DNA from: Persicimonas caeni
GTDB taxonomy: Bacteria > Myxococcota_A > Bradymonadia > Bradymonadales > Bradymonadaceae
DNA length: 64,000 nucleotides
Direction: 5' to 3'
NCBI RefSeq assembly: GCF_006517175.1
Contig: NZ_CP041186.1
Coordinates: forward strand, 1,949,001 to 2,013,000
In this document: one piece after another, positions 15,890 through 24,952 of the stretch
Numbering within the stretch: the first letter of the stretch is position 1
Layout of the letters: the number at the start of each line of letters is the position of its first letter
Notes under the pieces: generated by a model
Database searches by the model: none
What the model saw: the letters and a program-made list of their open reading frames with translations, nothing else
Told to the model about the DNA's origin: nothing
Made by a program: the position numbers and the translations under genes

Positions 15890-17986
15890 ATGAACTGGTT
15901 CAAGTGGAAGAGCGTGCTGATCTGCACCATGCTTGTATGGGCAGTCGGCTGTACGGAGTCGAACACGGGCGAGCAACCACTCGTCGACGCTGGAAGCGAC
16001 GTGGGCGAAGATATCGGAACCGACGCCGACGCCGGTACGGACACGGGCGAGGATGTCGGTGAGGACGTCGGTGAAGATGTCGGCGAAGACGTCGGTGAAG
16101 ATGTCGGCGAGGACGTCGACGCCGCGCCCAGCTGTGTCGAGGACATGTGCGGGGTGTGCGACGACGACCCGACCAACGATTGTGTCCAGGATTGCAACGG
16201 CGATTGGGGCGGCAGCGCCACCGAAGACATGTGCGGCACCTGCGACGACGACCCCTCGAACGACTGCGTTCAGGACTGCGCGGGCACCTGGGGCGGCAGC
16301 GCTACGGCCGACAACTGCGGCGTGTGTGACGACGATCCGTCGAACGATTGCGTCGAAGACTGCGCGGGCACCTGGGGCGGCAGCGCCGTGGTCGACGACT
16401 GCGGTACCTGCGACGACGATCCGACCAACGACTGCGACTGCGCGGGCACGCCGGGCGGAAGCGCCACCGAAGACATGTGCGGCACCTGCGACGAAGATCC
16501 GAGCAACGACTGCGTTCAGGACTGCAACGGCGTGTGGGGCGGCGACGCCACGCTCGACGGCTGCGGCACCTGCGACAACGACCCGAGCAACGACTGCGTC
16601 AACGACTGCAACGGCGTGCCTGGCGGCCCGGCCGAGCTCGACATGTGCGGCACCTGCGACGACGATCCGTCGAACGACTGTGAGCAGGACTGCGCAGGCA
16701 CCTGGGGCGGCAGCGCCGTCGAGGACATGTGCGGCACCTGCGACGACGACCCGAGCAACGACTGCGCCCAAGACTGCGCGGGCACCTGGGGCGGCAGCGC
16801 CGTCGAGGACATGTGCGGCACCTGCGACGACGACCCGAACAACGACTGCGTGCAGGACTGCAACGGCGACTGGGGCGGCAGCGCCACCACCGACGTGTGC
16901 GGACGCTGCGTGGACGGCAACACCGGCAAGACCGCATGCCCGACCGTCGAGCTGAGCCCGGTCGCCGACGCGACCCTCAAGTCGTCCGCCGGCGACACGA
17001 ACTACGGCTCGGACACCTCGCTCGAGATCCGGCCCACCAGCTACAGCGACTCCGACGTGCTGATGCGCTTCGACCTGTCGAGCCTGCCCCAGGACATCGC
17101 CATTCAGGGCGTCCAACTGCAGGCGCTGGCTTATGACGGCTTCGCCTACGGCGGCGACGGCAACGTCTACACCCACTTCGTTGCCGACGACACTTGGGAC
17201 GAGTCGACGGTGACTTGGAACAACCAGCCCACCGCCGACGCCACCCGCTCGGGTCACTGGTGGCTGTGGTACGGCTACAGCAACCCGACCGAGAAACTCG
17301 GTGTCAACGCCGACCCGGCGCTGGCGGCTATCGTCGAGCAAGAGTACGAAGGCGACGGCCTGCTCAGCGTGCTGCTCAGCTCGCCGGGCTACCGCACCTC
17401 GTACCGCTCGCGCGAGTACTCCGACTCGGCCAAGCATCCCAAGCTCGTGGTCGGCTACCTTCCTCTGACGACCGAGACCCTCGAGCCCAGCGCCGACGCC
17501 TGGGTCGACAGCTCTTCGACCAACCGCGGCAGCGAGCAGAGCCTGTACGTGCGCTCGAGCAACCGTGGCGAGGTCTACCTGCGCTTCGACCTGAGCGCGC
17601 TGCCTGCCGGCGCCCAGATCGTCGAGGCTCGCCTGACGATGATCGCCTACGACGGGTTCGCCTACGGCGGCGACGGCAATGTCTACACCCGCTTGGTCAG
17701 CGACGACTCGTGGACCGAAGGCGGCATCAACGGCACCAACAAGCCTGCAGCCGCCGCCGATAACCTGGGCTACTGGTGGTTGTGGTACAACCACAGCATG
17801 ACCAACGAGCAGACCGGCTCGTTCAGCACCGTCGAGCTGCGCGACGCGGTGCAGACCGAATCCGAAGGCGACAGCCAAATCTCGGTGCGCCTGCACAGCT
17901 CCGGCTACGACACCACCTACTACTCTCGTGAGTATTCGGACGCCGCCAAGCGTCCCAAGCTCGAGCTGCAGTACGTCCTTCCCTGA
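15890..17986 (+). CDS. Lipoprotein with acidic stalk, nine Cys repeats and two DNRLRE-type domains
   Basis: The 698-aa protein starts at the ATG at 15890 behind GGAGGA (an upstream in-frame start is not needed). A signal ends in a lipobox (WAVGC). Next come six exact GEDV/GEDVG units (codons 53-76) forming an acidic stalk, then nine 26-28-residue modules of type DMCGTCDDDPSNDC and DCAGTWGGSA, each with four to six Cys. The last 350 residues are two similar beta domains, each with LRFDLSSLP-like and FAYGGDGNVYT motifs and ending in YSREYSDSAKHPKL: the DNRLRE/CBM96-like fold seen in surface and polysaccharide-binding proteins. Probably surface-exposed, with adhesive or glycan-binding function inferred from the domains. 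Two terminators follow. Confidence 0.85.
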   Translation: MNWFKWKSVLICTMLVWAVGCTESNTGEQPLVDAGSDVGEDIGTDADAGTDTGEDVGEDVGEDVGEDVGEDVGEDVDAAPSCVEDMCGVCDDDPTNDCVQDCNGDWGGSATEDMCGTCDDDPSNDCVQDCAGTWGGSATADNCGVCDDDPSNDCVEDCAGTWGGSAVVDDCGTCDDDPTNDCDCAGTPGGSATEDMCGTCDEDPSNDCVQDCNGVWGGDATLDGCGTCDNDPSNDCVNDCNGVPGGPAELDMCGTCDDDPSNDCEQDCAGTWGGSAVEDMCGTCDDDPSNDCAQDCAGTWGGSAVEDMCGTCDDDPNNDCVQDCNGDWGGSATTDVCGRCVDGNTGKTACPTVELSPVADATLKSSAGDTNYGSDTSLEIRPTSYSDSDVLMRFDLSSLPQDIAIQGVQLQALAYDGFAYGGDGNVYTHFVADDTWDESTVTWNNQPTADATRSGHWWLWYGYSNPTEKLGVNADPALAAIVEQEYEGDGLLSVLLSSPGYRTSYRSREYSDSAKHPKLVVGYLPLTTETLEPSADAWVDSSSTNRGSEQSLYVRSSNRGEVYLRFDLSALPAGAQIVEARLTMIAYDGFAYGGDGNVYTRLVSDDSWTEGGINGTNKPAAAADNLGYWWLWYNHSMTNEQTGSFSTVELRDAVQTESEGDSQISVRLHSSGYDTTYYSREYSDAAKRPKLELQYVLP
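16046..16895 (+). repeat. Coding tandem repeats (12-bp and about 84-bp units)
   Basis: Six consecutive 12-bp units encoding Gly-Glu-Asp-Val run from 16046 to 16117. They are followed from about 16142 by nine units of 78-84 bp encoding the Cys-rich modules. One unit (near 16435) is shortened by two codons in the DCNDCAG part. The units differ mainly at third codon positions, which argues for selection on the protein. Confidence 0.8.
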
Positions 17987-17993
17987 CCCAAAG

Positions 17994-18023
17994 CGCCCCG
18001 GGACCGAGGTTCCGGGGCGTTTT
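17994..18023 (+). terminator. Intrinsic terminator 1
   Basis: CGCCCCGGA and TCCGGGGCG form a 9-bp stem followed by TTTT, 7 bp after the lipoprotein stop codon. Confidence 0.85.
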
Positions 18024-18042
18024 GACACGCAGCAGTCTCACG

Positions 18043-18076
18043 ATCACTCAGACGACCGTCTGGGTGATTTTTTTTA
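18043..18076 (+). terminator. Intrinsic terminator 2 (tandem)
   Basis: ATCACTCAGAC and GTCTGGGTGAT form an 11-bp stem (one T-G pair) with a GACC loop, followed by eight T. It comes only 20 bp after the first terminator, giving a double stop before the glutamate-synthase-like gene. Confidence 0.85.
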
Positions 18077-18211
18077 TCGCGCTTGCGGGGTTTCGGTGGG
18101 GGTGCGTGCAAAGCATGACGACTCACTGAAATATGTTACAGTGAACCGGTCCATCGATTCATTGCTACGTCGGATCGTGCGGTATCACTGCCGCCAAGGA
18201 AGTCATCGGGT

Positions 18212-19768
18212 ATGGGAATTGGCACGTGGATCTTGATCGGCCTCGGCGGCTTCTTGCTGCTGGTGGCTCTGTACGACCTATTTCAACGAAAGCACGCCAT
18301 CTTGCGCAACTTTCCGGTCATCGGACACTTGCGCTATATCCTCGAATCGGTCGGCCCGGAGCTTCGCCAGTACATCGTCACCGACAACGACTCCGAGCGG
18401 CCCTTCAACCGCGATGAGCGTCGCTGGGTCTACGCGTCGTCCAAAAAGCAGAACAATTATTTCGGGTTCGGCTCGGACAACAGCATCGACCTGCTGCCCA
18501 ATTACCTGGTCATCAAGCACTCGGCGTTTCCGTTCGCCGGCCACGACCAGACCCACTGTGACCCGACGGTGGCGATCCCCTGCTCGAAGGTGTGGGGGGC
18601 GGCGCGCGGACGCGCCAAGGCGTTTCGGCCCGACACCACCGTCTACATCTCGGCGATGAGCTTCGGCTCGCTGAGCGCGGCGGCGGTCGAGTCCCTCAAC
18701 AAAGGGGCGGCGATGGCCAAATGCCTGCACAACACCGGTGAAGGCTCCATTTCGAAGCACCACGACCACGGAGCCGACCTCGTCTGGCAGATCGGCACCG
18801 GCTATTTCGGCTGCCGCGACGCCCACGGCAACTTCTGCCTCGACGAGCTCCTCGAGCGCGTGGAGCGCTTTCCGGTGCGCGCCCTCGAGATCAAGCTGAG
18901 CCAAGGCGCCAAGCCCGGCCACGGCGGAGTGCTGCCCGCCGAGAAGATCACCCCTGAGATTGCCAAGATCCGCGGCATCCCCATGGGCAAAGACTGCCTG
19001 AGCCCCGCCGGTCACTCCGCCTTTTCGAATACCGACGAGCTGCTCGATTTCGTCGAGATGCTCGCCGACGCCACCGGCTTGCCGGTTGGCATCAAGTCGG
19101 CCGTCGGGGACCTGGGCTTTTGGGTCGAGCTGGCCGACATGATGCAAGACGGTGAGCGTGGGGTCGACTTTATCACCATCGACGGCGGCGAAGGCGGCAC
19201 CGGCGCCGCCCCGTTGGCCTTCGCCGATCACGTCTCGTACCCCTTCAAGACCGCGTTTCCACGCGTGTATCGCATCTTCGCCGAGCGCGGGCTCGCCGAC
19301 GACGTCGTCTTTGTGGGCTCGGGCAAGCTCGGCTTTCCGCAGACGGCGCTCTTCGCCTATGCGATGGGCTGCGACATGGTCGCCGTCGCCCGCGAGGCGA
19401 TGCTGTCGATTGGCTGCATCCAAGCGCAGCGCTGCCACACCGGGCACTGCCCGGCGGGGGTGGCCACCCAGAACAAGTGGTTGATGCGCGGCCTCGACCC
19501 GACGCTCAAGTCGGCGCGCTTCGCCAACTACGTGGCGACTCTGCAGTCGGAGATCCTCGACCTGACCCATGCCTGCGGCCTGCCCCACCCTGCCCTGGTC
19601 ACCCTCGACCACTTCGACGTGCTCGACGACAACTTCAGCGCCCACTCGGCGCGCGATGTCTTCAGCTACGAGCCGAGCTGGGGCCTTCCTCCCCGGCACG
19701 AACAAGAGCGGATCTGGCAAGAGGCCGGCCACACCACCGGCCTGGCCGAACGTAGCGCGGCGGAGTAA
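18212..19768 (+). CDS. FMN-binding glutamate synthase family protein
   Basis: The 518-aa protein has one N-terminal membrane helix (residues 4-22) followed by the FMN/glutamate-synthase central domain. Diagnostic blocks are KPGHGGVLPAEKI, DGGEGGTGAAPLAF and GCIQAQRCHTGHCPAGVATQ; the three Cys of that last block match those holding a 3Fe-4S cluster in GltB. It lacks the glutaminase and GXGXG beta-roll domains of true GltB, as usual for this stand-alone family, whose physiological reaction is poorly defined. Glutamate synthesis from 2-oxoglutarate with an external ammonia source is the usual suggestion. It is a single gene, isolated by two upstream terminators and converging with the GH13 gene. 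Confidence 0.88.
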   Translation: MGIGTWILIGLGGFLLLVALYDLFQRKHAILRNFPVIGHLRYILESVGPELRQYIVTDNDSERPFNRDERRWVYASSKKQNNYFGFGSDNSIDLLPNYLVIKHSAFPFAGHDQTHCDPTVAIPCSKVWGAARGRAKAFRPDTTVYISAMSFGSLSAAAVESLNKGAAMAKCLHNTGEGSISKHHDHGADLVWQIGTGYFGCRDAHGNFCLDELLERVERFPVRALEIKLSQGAKPGHGGVLPAEKITPEIAKIRGIPMGKDCLSPAGHSAFSNTDELLDFVEMLADATGLPVGIKSAVGDLGFWVELADMMQDGERGVDFITIDGGEGGTGAAPLAFADHVSYPFKTAFPRVYRIFAERGLADDVVFVGSGKLGFPQTALFAYAMGCDMVAVAREAMLSIGCIQAQRCHTGHCPAGVATQNKWLMRGLDPTLKSARFANYVATLQSEILDLTHACGLPHPALVTLDHFDVLDDNFSAHSARDVFSYEPSWGLPPRHEQERIWQEAGHTTGLAERSAAE

Positions 19769-19795
19769 ATCACGAGGTACGGTTTCCGGTCACGG

Positions 19796-21442
19796 CTACG
19801 GCTCGATCGTCGATGCCGGGTGCTCGGCCGGCGCATGCGGAAGCCGCGCGATCACCCCCTCGTCGGCCGCCAACTCCAATTCACCGTCGACCACGCGCCC
19901 CTGCGGATCGGACTCGACGGTGGATACCACCACTTCTGCCCCCGCAAACCGGCTGTCAGGCCGGAAGGTCTGCGGCTCACCGCGGAAGTTGAGCACGACC
20001 AAGAACGCCTCGTCCTCGAAGCAGCGCACGTAGCCGAAGAGCGGCGGCTTGGCGTCGACCGGCCAGTAGTCGCCCACGGCCAACGCCGGCTCGCTCCGAC
20101 GAAGCGAGATGAGCCGTCGATACAGGCTCAAGGTCGAGTCGGGCTCGTCGCGCTCGCGCTCCACGTTGCAGGTCTCGAAGTCGGGCGCCACGGGCAGCCA
20201 CGGCTCGGCGTCGGTGAAGCCGGCGTTGGCGTCGGCCGACCATTGCATCGGGGTGCGCTCCGGATCGCGGCCCAGGCCCATGCCGGGGCTTCGCAGCTCG
20301 CGCGGATCGACGACTTGGTCGGGCGCGATATCGACGTCGACCATGCCGAGCTCGTCGCCGTAGTACATCGTCGGGGTGCCTCGAAGCGTCATCAACAACA
20401 TCGCCGCCAGCCGAGCCTGGGCGCGCCCGATGCGCGTGGCGATGCGGCTCTGGTCGTGGTTTCCGAGCACCCAGTTGGGCCAACCATCCTCGGGCAGTGA
20501 TGCCTCGTAGCGGTCGACGATGCTGCGAATATGCGCGGCGTCCCAAGGCGCTCCCACGAGCTGGAAGTTGAACGGCAGGTGCGCCTCGGACTCCTCTTCG
20601 CCGTAGTAGGTCACCAACTGGTCGATGGGCAGATACAGCTCGCCGATCATGACGCGCTCGTCGTACTCGTCCATCACCTGGCGCATGCCGACGACCACGT
20701 CGTGCACCTCGGGCTGGTCGGCCGAGTAGACAGGCAGATACTCGTCGTAGGGCGACTCCTCGCCGGGCCGATAGTCGGGGTTGGGAGGGTTGTTGCGCAT
20801 GTGCTCGTCTTTGATCATGTGCCACATCACATCGACCCGAAAGCCATCGACGTCCTTGTCGAGCCAAAAGCGCATCACGTCGAACATCGCCTCGCACACC
20901 GCGTCGTTTCGCCAGTTCAGGTCGGGCTGCTCGGCCAGAAACGCGTGGTAGTAGTATTGGCCGGTCGGCTCGTGGAACTCCCAGGCCGACCCGGCGAACT
21001 CACTGACCCAATTGTTGGGTGGGCCGCCGTCGGGCCCCGGGTCGGACCAGATATACCAGTCGCGCTTGGGGCTCTCTTTGGATAATGCCGACTCGACGAA
21101 CCAGGGATGCTGGTCGGAGGTGTGGTTGGGCACCAGGTCGAGGATCACTCGAAGGCCGCGCCCGTGAGCGTCTTCGAGAAGCCGGTCGAAGTCGTGCATC
21201 TGCCCGAAGATCGCGTCGACGTCGGTGTAATCGGCGATGTCGTAGCCGAAATCCTTCATCGGCGAGGGGAAAAACGGTGAGATCCACACCGCGTCGACGC
21301 CGAGCCACTCGAGGTAGTCGAGGCGTCGGCGAATCCCCTCGAGGTCGCCGCACCCGTCGCCGCTGGCGTCCTGAAAAGAGCGCGGGTAGACCTGATAGAT
21401 GATGCCGCGCTGCCACCAAAGGTAGTCGTCCTTCCAGCTCAT
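19796..21442 (-). CDS. GH13 alpha-glucosidase (oligo-1,6-glucosidase/alpha-amylase type)
   Basis: The 548-aa cytosolic enzyme has all GH13 signatures: region I DLVPNHTS, region II GFRVDVMWH (nucleophile Asp in FRVD), region III IGELYLP (acid/base Glu) and region IV GNHDQSR. N-terminal WWQRGIIYQVYPRSFQD is typical of the oligo-1,6-glucosidase/alpha-glucosidase group that splits short malto- or isomalto-oligosaccharides. The start at 21442 overlaps the stop of the upstream GH13 gene (ATGA at 21439-21442), showing translational coupling; a more upstream in-frame start would overlap that gene by 55 bp. Substrate preference cannot be read from sequence alone. Confidence 0.9.
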   Translation of the reverse strand: MSWKDDYLWWQRGIIYQVYPRSFQDASGDGCGDLEGIRRRLDYLEWLGVDAVWISPFFPSPMKDFGYDIADYTDVDAIFGQMHDFDRLLEDAHGRGLRVILDLVPNHTSDQHPWFVESALSKESPKRDWYIWSDPGPDGGPPNNWVSEFAGSAWEFHEPTGQYYYHAFLAEQPDLNWRNDAVCEAMFDVMRFWLDKDVDGFRVDVMWHMIKDEHMRNNPPNPDYRPGEESPYDEYLPVYSADQPEVHDVVVGMRQVMDEYDERVMIGELYLPIDQLVTYYGEEESEAHLPFNFQLVGAPWDAAHIRSIVDRYEASLPEDGWPNWVLGNHDQSRIATRIGRAQARLAAMLLMTLRGTPTMYYGDELGMVDVDIAPDQVVDPRELRSPGMGLGRDPERTPMQWSADANAGFTDAEPWLPVAPDFETCNVERERDEPDSTLSLYRRLISLRRSEPALAVGDYWPVDAKPPLFGYVRCFEDEAFLVVLNFRGEPQTFRPDSRFAGAEVVVSTVESDPQGRVVDGELELAADEGVIARLPHAPAEHPASTIEP

Positions 21443-23094
21443 GCTTCCACCTTGCCGGTATGCGCGAGGGTGTATTGAGAGCGGCGAAACCATCGGTAGC
21501 CGTAGGGCCCGACCTCGAGGCAGTCGTCATCGAGCTCCCAGCGGTCGTACTCTTGATCGGCAAAGAGCTCGAGCAGATGCTCGCGCTCCTCGCAGTCGAG
21601 GCCCAAATCGACCTCGATGGCCTCGCCGCACAGGTTGTGCACGGCGATGGCGAAACGCTCGCCCTCCTGGGCCCGATGAGCGAAGATGCGCGGGTCGCCG
21701 GTGTCGATAAGGACGGGCTCGCCCTCGCCGAACTCCGGGGTGTCGAGGCGCTGGTGGATGGCGCGGATCATCCAGCTCAGAAACGAGTCGCGGTCGCGGC
21801 GCTGGTCGGTGACGTTTCGCTCCTTGTAGCCCCACTTGCCCTCGCTGATAATCGGGCGCACCAACTCGTCGACGTCGCGCTGGCTGAACGCGCCGTTGGG
21901 CTCGTCGGACCACTGCATGGCGGTGCGCACCGCATCGCGCCCCTTCTCGTCGAGCTTCTCGCCCATGGCGATCTCGTCGCCGTAATAGAGGACCGGGGTG
22001 CCCGGAAGCGTCAGCAAAAGACTGTAGGCCAACTCCATGCGCGGCCGGTCGTCTTCGAGCATCGGCGCCACCCGCCGGCGGATGCCTCGCCCGAAGATTC
22101 GCATCTCGTCTTCGGGGGCGAATTTCTCCATGACGTCCTCGAACTCGTCTTTGGCCAGCCGCTCCAAGTCGAGCTCGTCGTGGTTGCGCAAGAAGTTCGC
22201 CCACTGACCGGCGTGGTGCACGTTGGGCAGCACCTCGAGCGCCTTGGCAATGGGCTTCCCCTCCTCGCGCGCGAGCGCCAGAAACAGGTAGTTGCAAAGG
22301 TAGAAGTTGAGCAGCACGTTGAATTCGTCGCCCTCGCCGAAATACGGCTCGAGCTCGTCGGGATTGACGTCGACCTCGGCGAAGATCATCGCCTTGAGGC
22401 TCTGATCCTCGACGAACGTGCGAAGCTCCTGCAGATACTCGTGAGGGTCGCGCTCGAAACGGATGGACCCCTTCCGGCGGATCATGTGCGGGGCGGCGTC
22501 GAAACGAAACCCGGAGACCCCTTGGCGCAACCAGAAGCGCAAGATCTTTTGGATCTCGTGGCGCACCTCCGGGTTGGCGAAGTTCAGGTCGGCTTCGTGC
22601 GCATAAAACGTGTGGTAGTAGTACTGCCCCGACGCTTCATCCTCGCACCAATTGCCCGACTGCTGCTCGCCGAAGATCAGCTTCTCTTCGCCGTGCGCGT
22701 CCGGGTCATCGGTCCAGATATAATAGTCGCGGTACTTCGAGTCGGGGTCTTCGAGCGCCTTTTGAAACCACGGGTGGTCGATCGAGGTGTGGTTGAACGG
22801 CAGGTCGAGCACCACGTGAATGCCGCGTTCCTCAGTCTCCTCGAGGAAATGCGAGAAGTCGCCAAAATCCCCCAGCTCCTCGTTGAGCTTGTAGTAGTCG
22901 CGCACATCGTAGCCGTTGTCGCGACCGGGCGTGTCGTAGATGGGCAGCAACCACAGACAGTTGATGCCCAGCCCATTGAGGTAATCGAGACAGTTGGTCA
23001 GGCCTTTGAAATCACCGATGCCATCGCTGTTGGAATCCATGTAGGCTTTGACGTCGAGCGAGTAAATGACGCTATTCTTGTACCAATGCCGCAT
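21439..23094 (-). CDS. GH13 enzyme of trehalose-synthase (TreS)-like type
   Basis: The 551-aa protein resembles maltose alpha-D-glucosyltransferase/trehalose synthase: HWYKNSVIYSLDVKAYMDSN, LDLPFNHTS, GFRFDAAPHM (nucleophile Asp), FAEVDVNPDEL (Glu) and LRNHDELDLERL. TreS interconverts maltose and trehalose; close relatives are alpha-amylases. It lacks the C-terminal maltokinase that some TreS carry. The ATG at 23094 follows GAAGG by 4 bases and gives the family N-terminus; an ORF extension to 23184 adds 30 unrelated residues. First gene of a two-gene unit with the coupled downstream alpha-glucosidase. Together they could turn maltose into trehalose and glucose. Confidence 0.82.
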   Translation of the reverse strand: MRHWYKNSVIYSLDVKAYMDSNSDGIGDFKGLTNCLDYLNGLGINCLWLLPIYDTPGRDNGYDVRDYYKLNEELGDFGDFSHFLEETEERGIHVVLDLPFNHTSIDHPWFQKALEDPDSKYRDYYIWTDDPDAHGEEKLIFGEQQSGNWCEDEASGQYYYHTFYAHEADLNFANPEVRHEIQKILRFWLRQGVSGFRFDAAPHMIRRKGSIRFERDPHEYLQELRTFVEDQSLKAMIFAEVDVNPDELEPYFGEGDEFNVLLNFYLCNYLFLALAREEGKPIAKALEVLPNVHHAGQWANFLRNHDELDLERLAKDEFEDVMEKFAPEDEMRIFGRGIRRRVAPMLEDDRPRMELAYSLLLTLPGTPVLYYGDEIAMGEKLDEKGRDAVRTAMQWSDEPNGAFSQRDVDELVRPIISEGKWGYKERNVTDQRRDRDSFLSWMIRAIHQRLDTPEFGEGEPVLIDTGDPRIFAHRAQEGERFAIAVHNLCGEAIEVDLGLDCEEREHLLELFADQEYDRWELDDDCLEVGPYGYRWFRRSQYTLAHTGKVEA

Positions 23095-23196
23095 CGGTGC
23101 CTTCGGGTAAGCTGAGGGTTTGTTGCCTCCTACCAAACAATTGTCTTTGAAGGTGCCCACCGCTTTAGCTGCAGCAAGCCACACGTGGCCGTGCAG

Positions 23197-23928
23197 CTAC
23201 TCAGCCTCTTGCGGCTCGGCGTGTTTCTTCCAGTTCTCCCAAACGCTGACCGCCAACCAGCAGAACACCGCCCAGCCCGCCCCGATCGCCCAACCACCGA
23301 TCACATCGGTCGGGTAATGCACCCCCATCGCCACCCGGGTCAGGCCCACCAAAAAAGTCAGAAAGAACGAGGTCGCGATGACGTACAGCGCCAAGCGGCG
23401 ACGCGTGGCGAAGCGCGCAATCAAAATGCCGAGGGTCAGATAGACGACCGCCGCGGTGGTCGCGTGGCCGCTGGGAAAGCTCGAGGTGCTCAAGTCGTAG
23501 ATCTCGGGGATCATCGTCGGCCGGGGGCGCATAAAGACGTCCTTGAGCAGCATCACCAGCGCCGTGCCGCCCGCCAACGAGAGGAACACATCGAGCGCGT
23601 GGCTGTAATAGCGCGCGAGCAGCAGGTAGCCGATCACGAGCATGCTCAGCACAAAAGCGACAGGAAAACTGCCCAGCGCCGTCAGGTCGGCGGCCACGCC
23701 TTCCATCCAAGCCGGACCGATCAACTCGGCGTGATTCGGCCCCTGGCGCAACGCGGTCAAGATCGCCTGGTCGAAGCCCGACGTGTCTCGATCACTGACT
23801 GCGTCGGCGAGTTCGACAAAGCCCAGACCCACCAAGATGACAACGATCAGCGCACCGGCGGCGCGTATCTCCGGGCGGCTCAAGAACGCTCGGATGTCGA
23901 GGTGTTCGACCGGGTTCAAGTGGTCCAT
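23197..23928 (-). CDS. PAP2-family membrane phosphatase
   Basis: The 243-aa protein has about six hydrophobic helices and the three phosphatase motifs of the PAP2 superfamily: KDVFMRPRP, SSFPSGHATT and TRVAMGVHYPTDVIGG, giving the Lys/Arg, His and Arg/His/Asp catalytic residues. Family members dephosphorylate undecaprenyl pyrophosphate or phosphatidic acid on the outer face of the inner membrane. The ATG at 23928 is chosen as the start because the 54 codons before it are Arg-rich and non-conserved. It lies 102 bp upstream of the TreS-like start on the same strand, so it is probably an independent unit or loosely linked to the sugar genes. Confidence 0.85.
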   Translation of the reverse strand: MDHLNPVEHLDIRAFLSRPEIRAAGALIVVILVGLGFVELADAVSDRDTSGFDQAILTALRQGPNHAELIGPAWMEGVAADLTALGSFPVAFVLSMLVIGYLLLARYYSHALDVFLSLAGGTALVMLLKDVFMRPRPTMIPEIYDLSTSSFPSGHATTAAVVYLTLGILIARFATRRRLALYVIATSFFLTFLVGLTRVAMGVHYPTDVIGGWAIGAGWAVFCWLAVSVWENWKKHAEPQEAE

Positions 23929-24127
23929 AAGGTGAATTCTGGGGGAGACGCGATCAGGATTACGAGTGCGGCACAGTCGTCGAAAGCTGCGGGTGCGAAT
24001 ATAGACACCAGTTCCGGGGTCCTCTTCCCTGCGCGTCCTTCGACTTCCCCGCGCGCCCTTCGACCTTGACTTCTGGCCCCACTCACGCACTCTATTTCGC
24101 CCGACTCAAATTTCTATGGGAGCTGAA

Positions 24128-24871
24128 ATGGATCGATCGACTGCGAAATGGCTGACCATCCACCTCATCGTGACCCTCTTGGCTGTTGCTGGGTGCAGTG
24201 ACGACGAAGACCCCGGTGACTCCGTGACGGACACCGGCGTCGATGCTGCACAAGACGTCGCACAAGATACGGCCGACGACGTCGAGCAAGACGCCGCACA
24301 AGATGTCGCTCAGGACACAACCGACGACGTCGCGCAGGACGTCGCCGAGGACGTCGCTCGAGATGCGGCCGACGACGTCGAACAAGACGCGACCGCCGAT
24401 GCAGGCGACACAGGCCAGGACACGAGCCAAGACACCGGCCAAGACACAGCGCAAGACACGACCGCGACGGCCGACGCCGACACCTGCGCCACGGCCATCG
24501 ACGCGACCGCCGGCGGCACCTGGGACAACCAGTCGACGAGCGACGCCACCGACGATTACGACTCGCCGATCACCGCCTCGAACTGCCCGAGCGGCGCGGT
24601 CAGCGGCAAAGACGAGGTCTACTCGCTGTCGCCCACGGCCACGACGACCTACGAGGTGACCGTGACGCCCGTGGGCAGCACCTTCGACCCGTTTTTGTAC
24701 GTGCGCACCGACTGCAGCCAGGATGCTTGCCTCGCCGGCACGGTGTTCAACGGCCCGGGTCAGTCCGAAACCGTGACCTTCGACGTGCAGGGCGGGCAGA
24801 CGGCCTTCGTCATCGTCGACGGCGAGCTCGGCACCGAGGGCGACTACGCTCTGACGGTCGCCATACAGTGA
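24128..24871 (+). CDS. Lipoprotein with Asp/Gln repeat stalk and PPC-like domain
   Basis: The 247-aa protein starts at 24128 with GGGAG 7 bases upstream. A signal ends in a lipobox (AVAGC). Residues about 40-115 are degenerate 4-6-residue units such as DVAQD and DVEQD, an acidic linker. The last 100 residues (YEVTVTPVGSTFDPFLYV through AFVIVDGELG) form a beta domain like the bacterial pre-peptidase C-terminal (PPC) fold found in secreted proteases and surface proteins. No catalytic domain is present, so it may act as a surface binding or display protein. It follows the style of the other lipoproteins in this window. Confidence 0.75.
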   Translation: MDRSTAKWLTIHLIVTLLAVAGCSDDEDPGDSVTDTGVDAAQDVAQDTADDVEQDAAQDVAQDTTDDVAQDVAEDVARDAADDVEQDATADAGDTGQDTSQDTGQDTAQDTTATADADTCATAIDATAGGTWDNQSTSDATDDYDSPITASNCPSGAVSGKDEVYSLSPTATTTYEVTVTPVGSTFDPFLYVRTDCSQDACLAGTVFNGPGQSETVTFDVQGGQTAFVIVDGELGTEGDYALTVAIQ

Positions 24872-24952
24872 CCGCTCGGCTCGGGCGTTTAGGTTTGGAC
24901 GATGCGTGATGTGCGGACGCATGGCCCACCTCGCCCGATACGCTGGAGCTTG

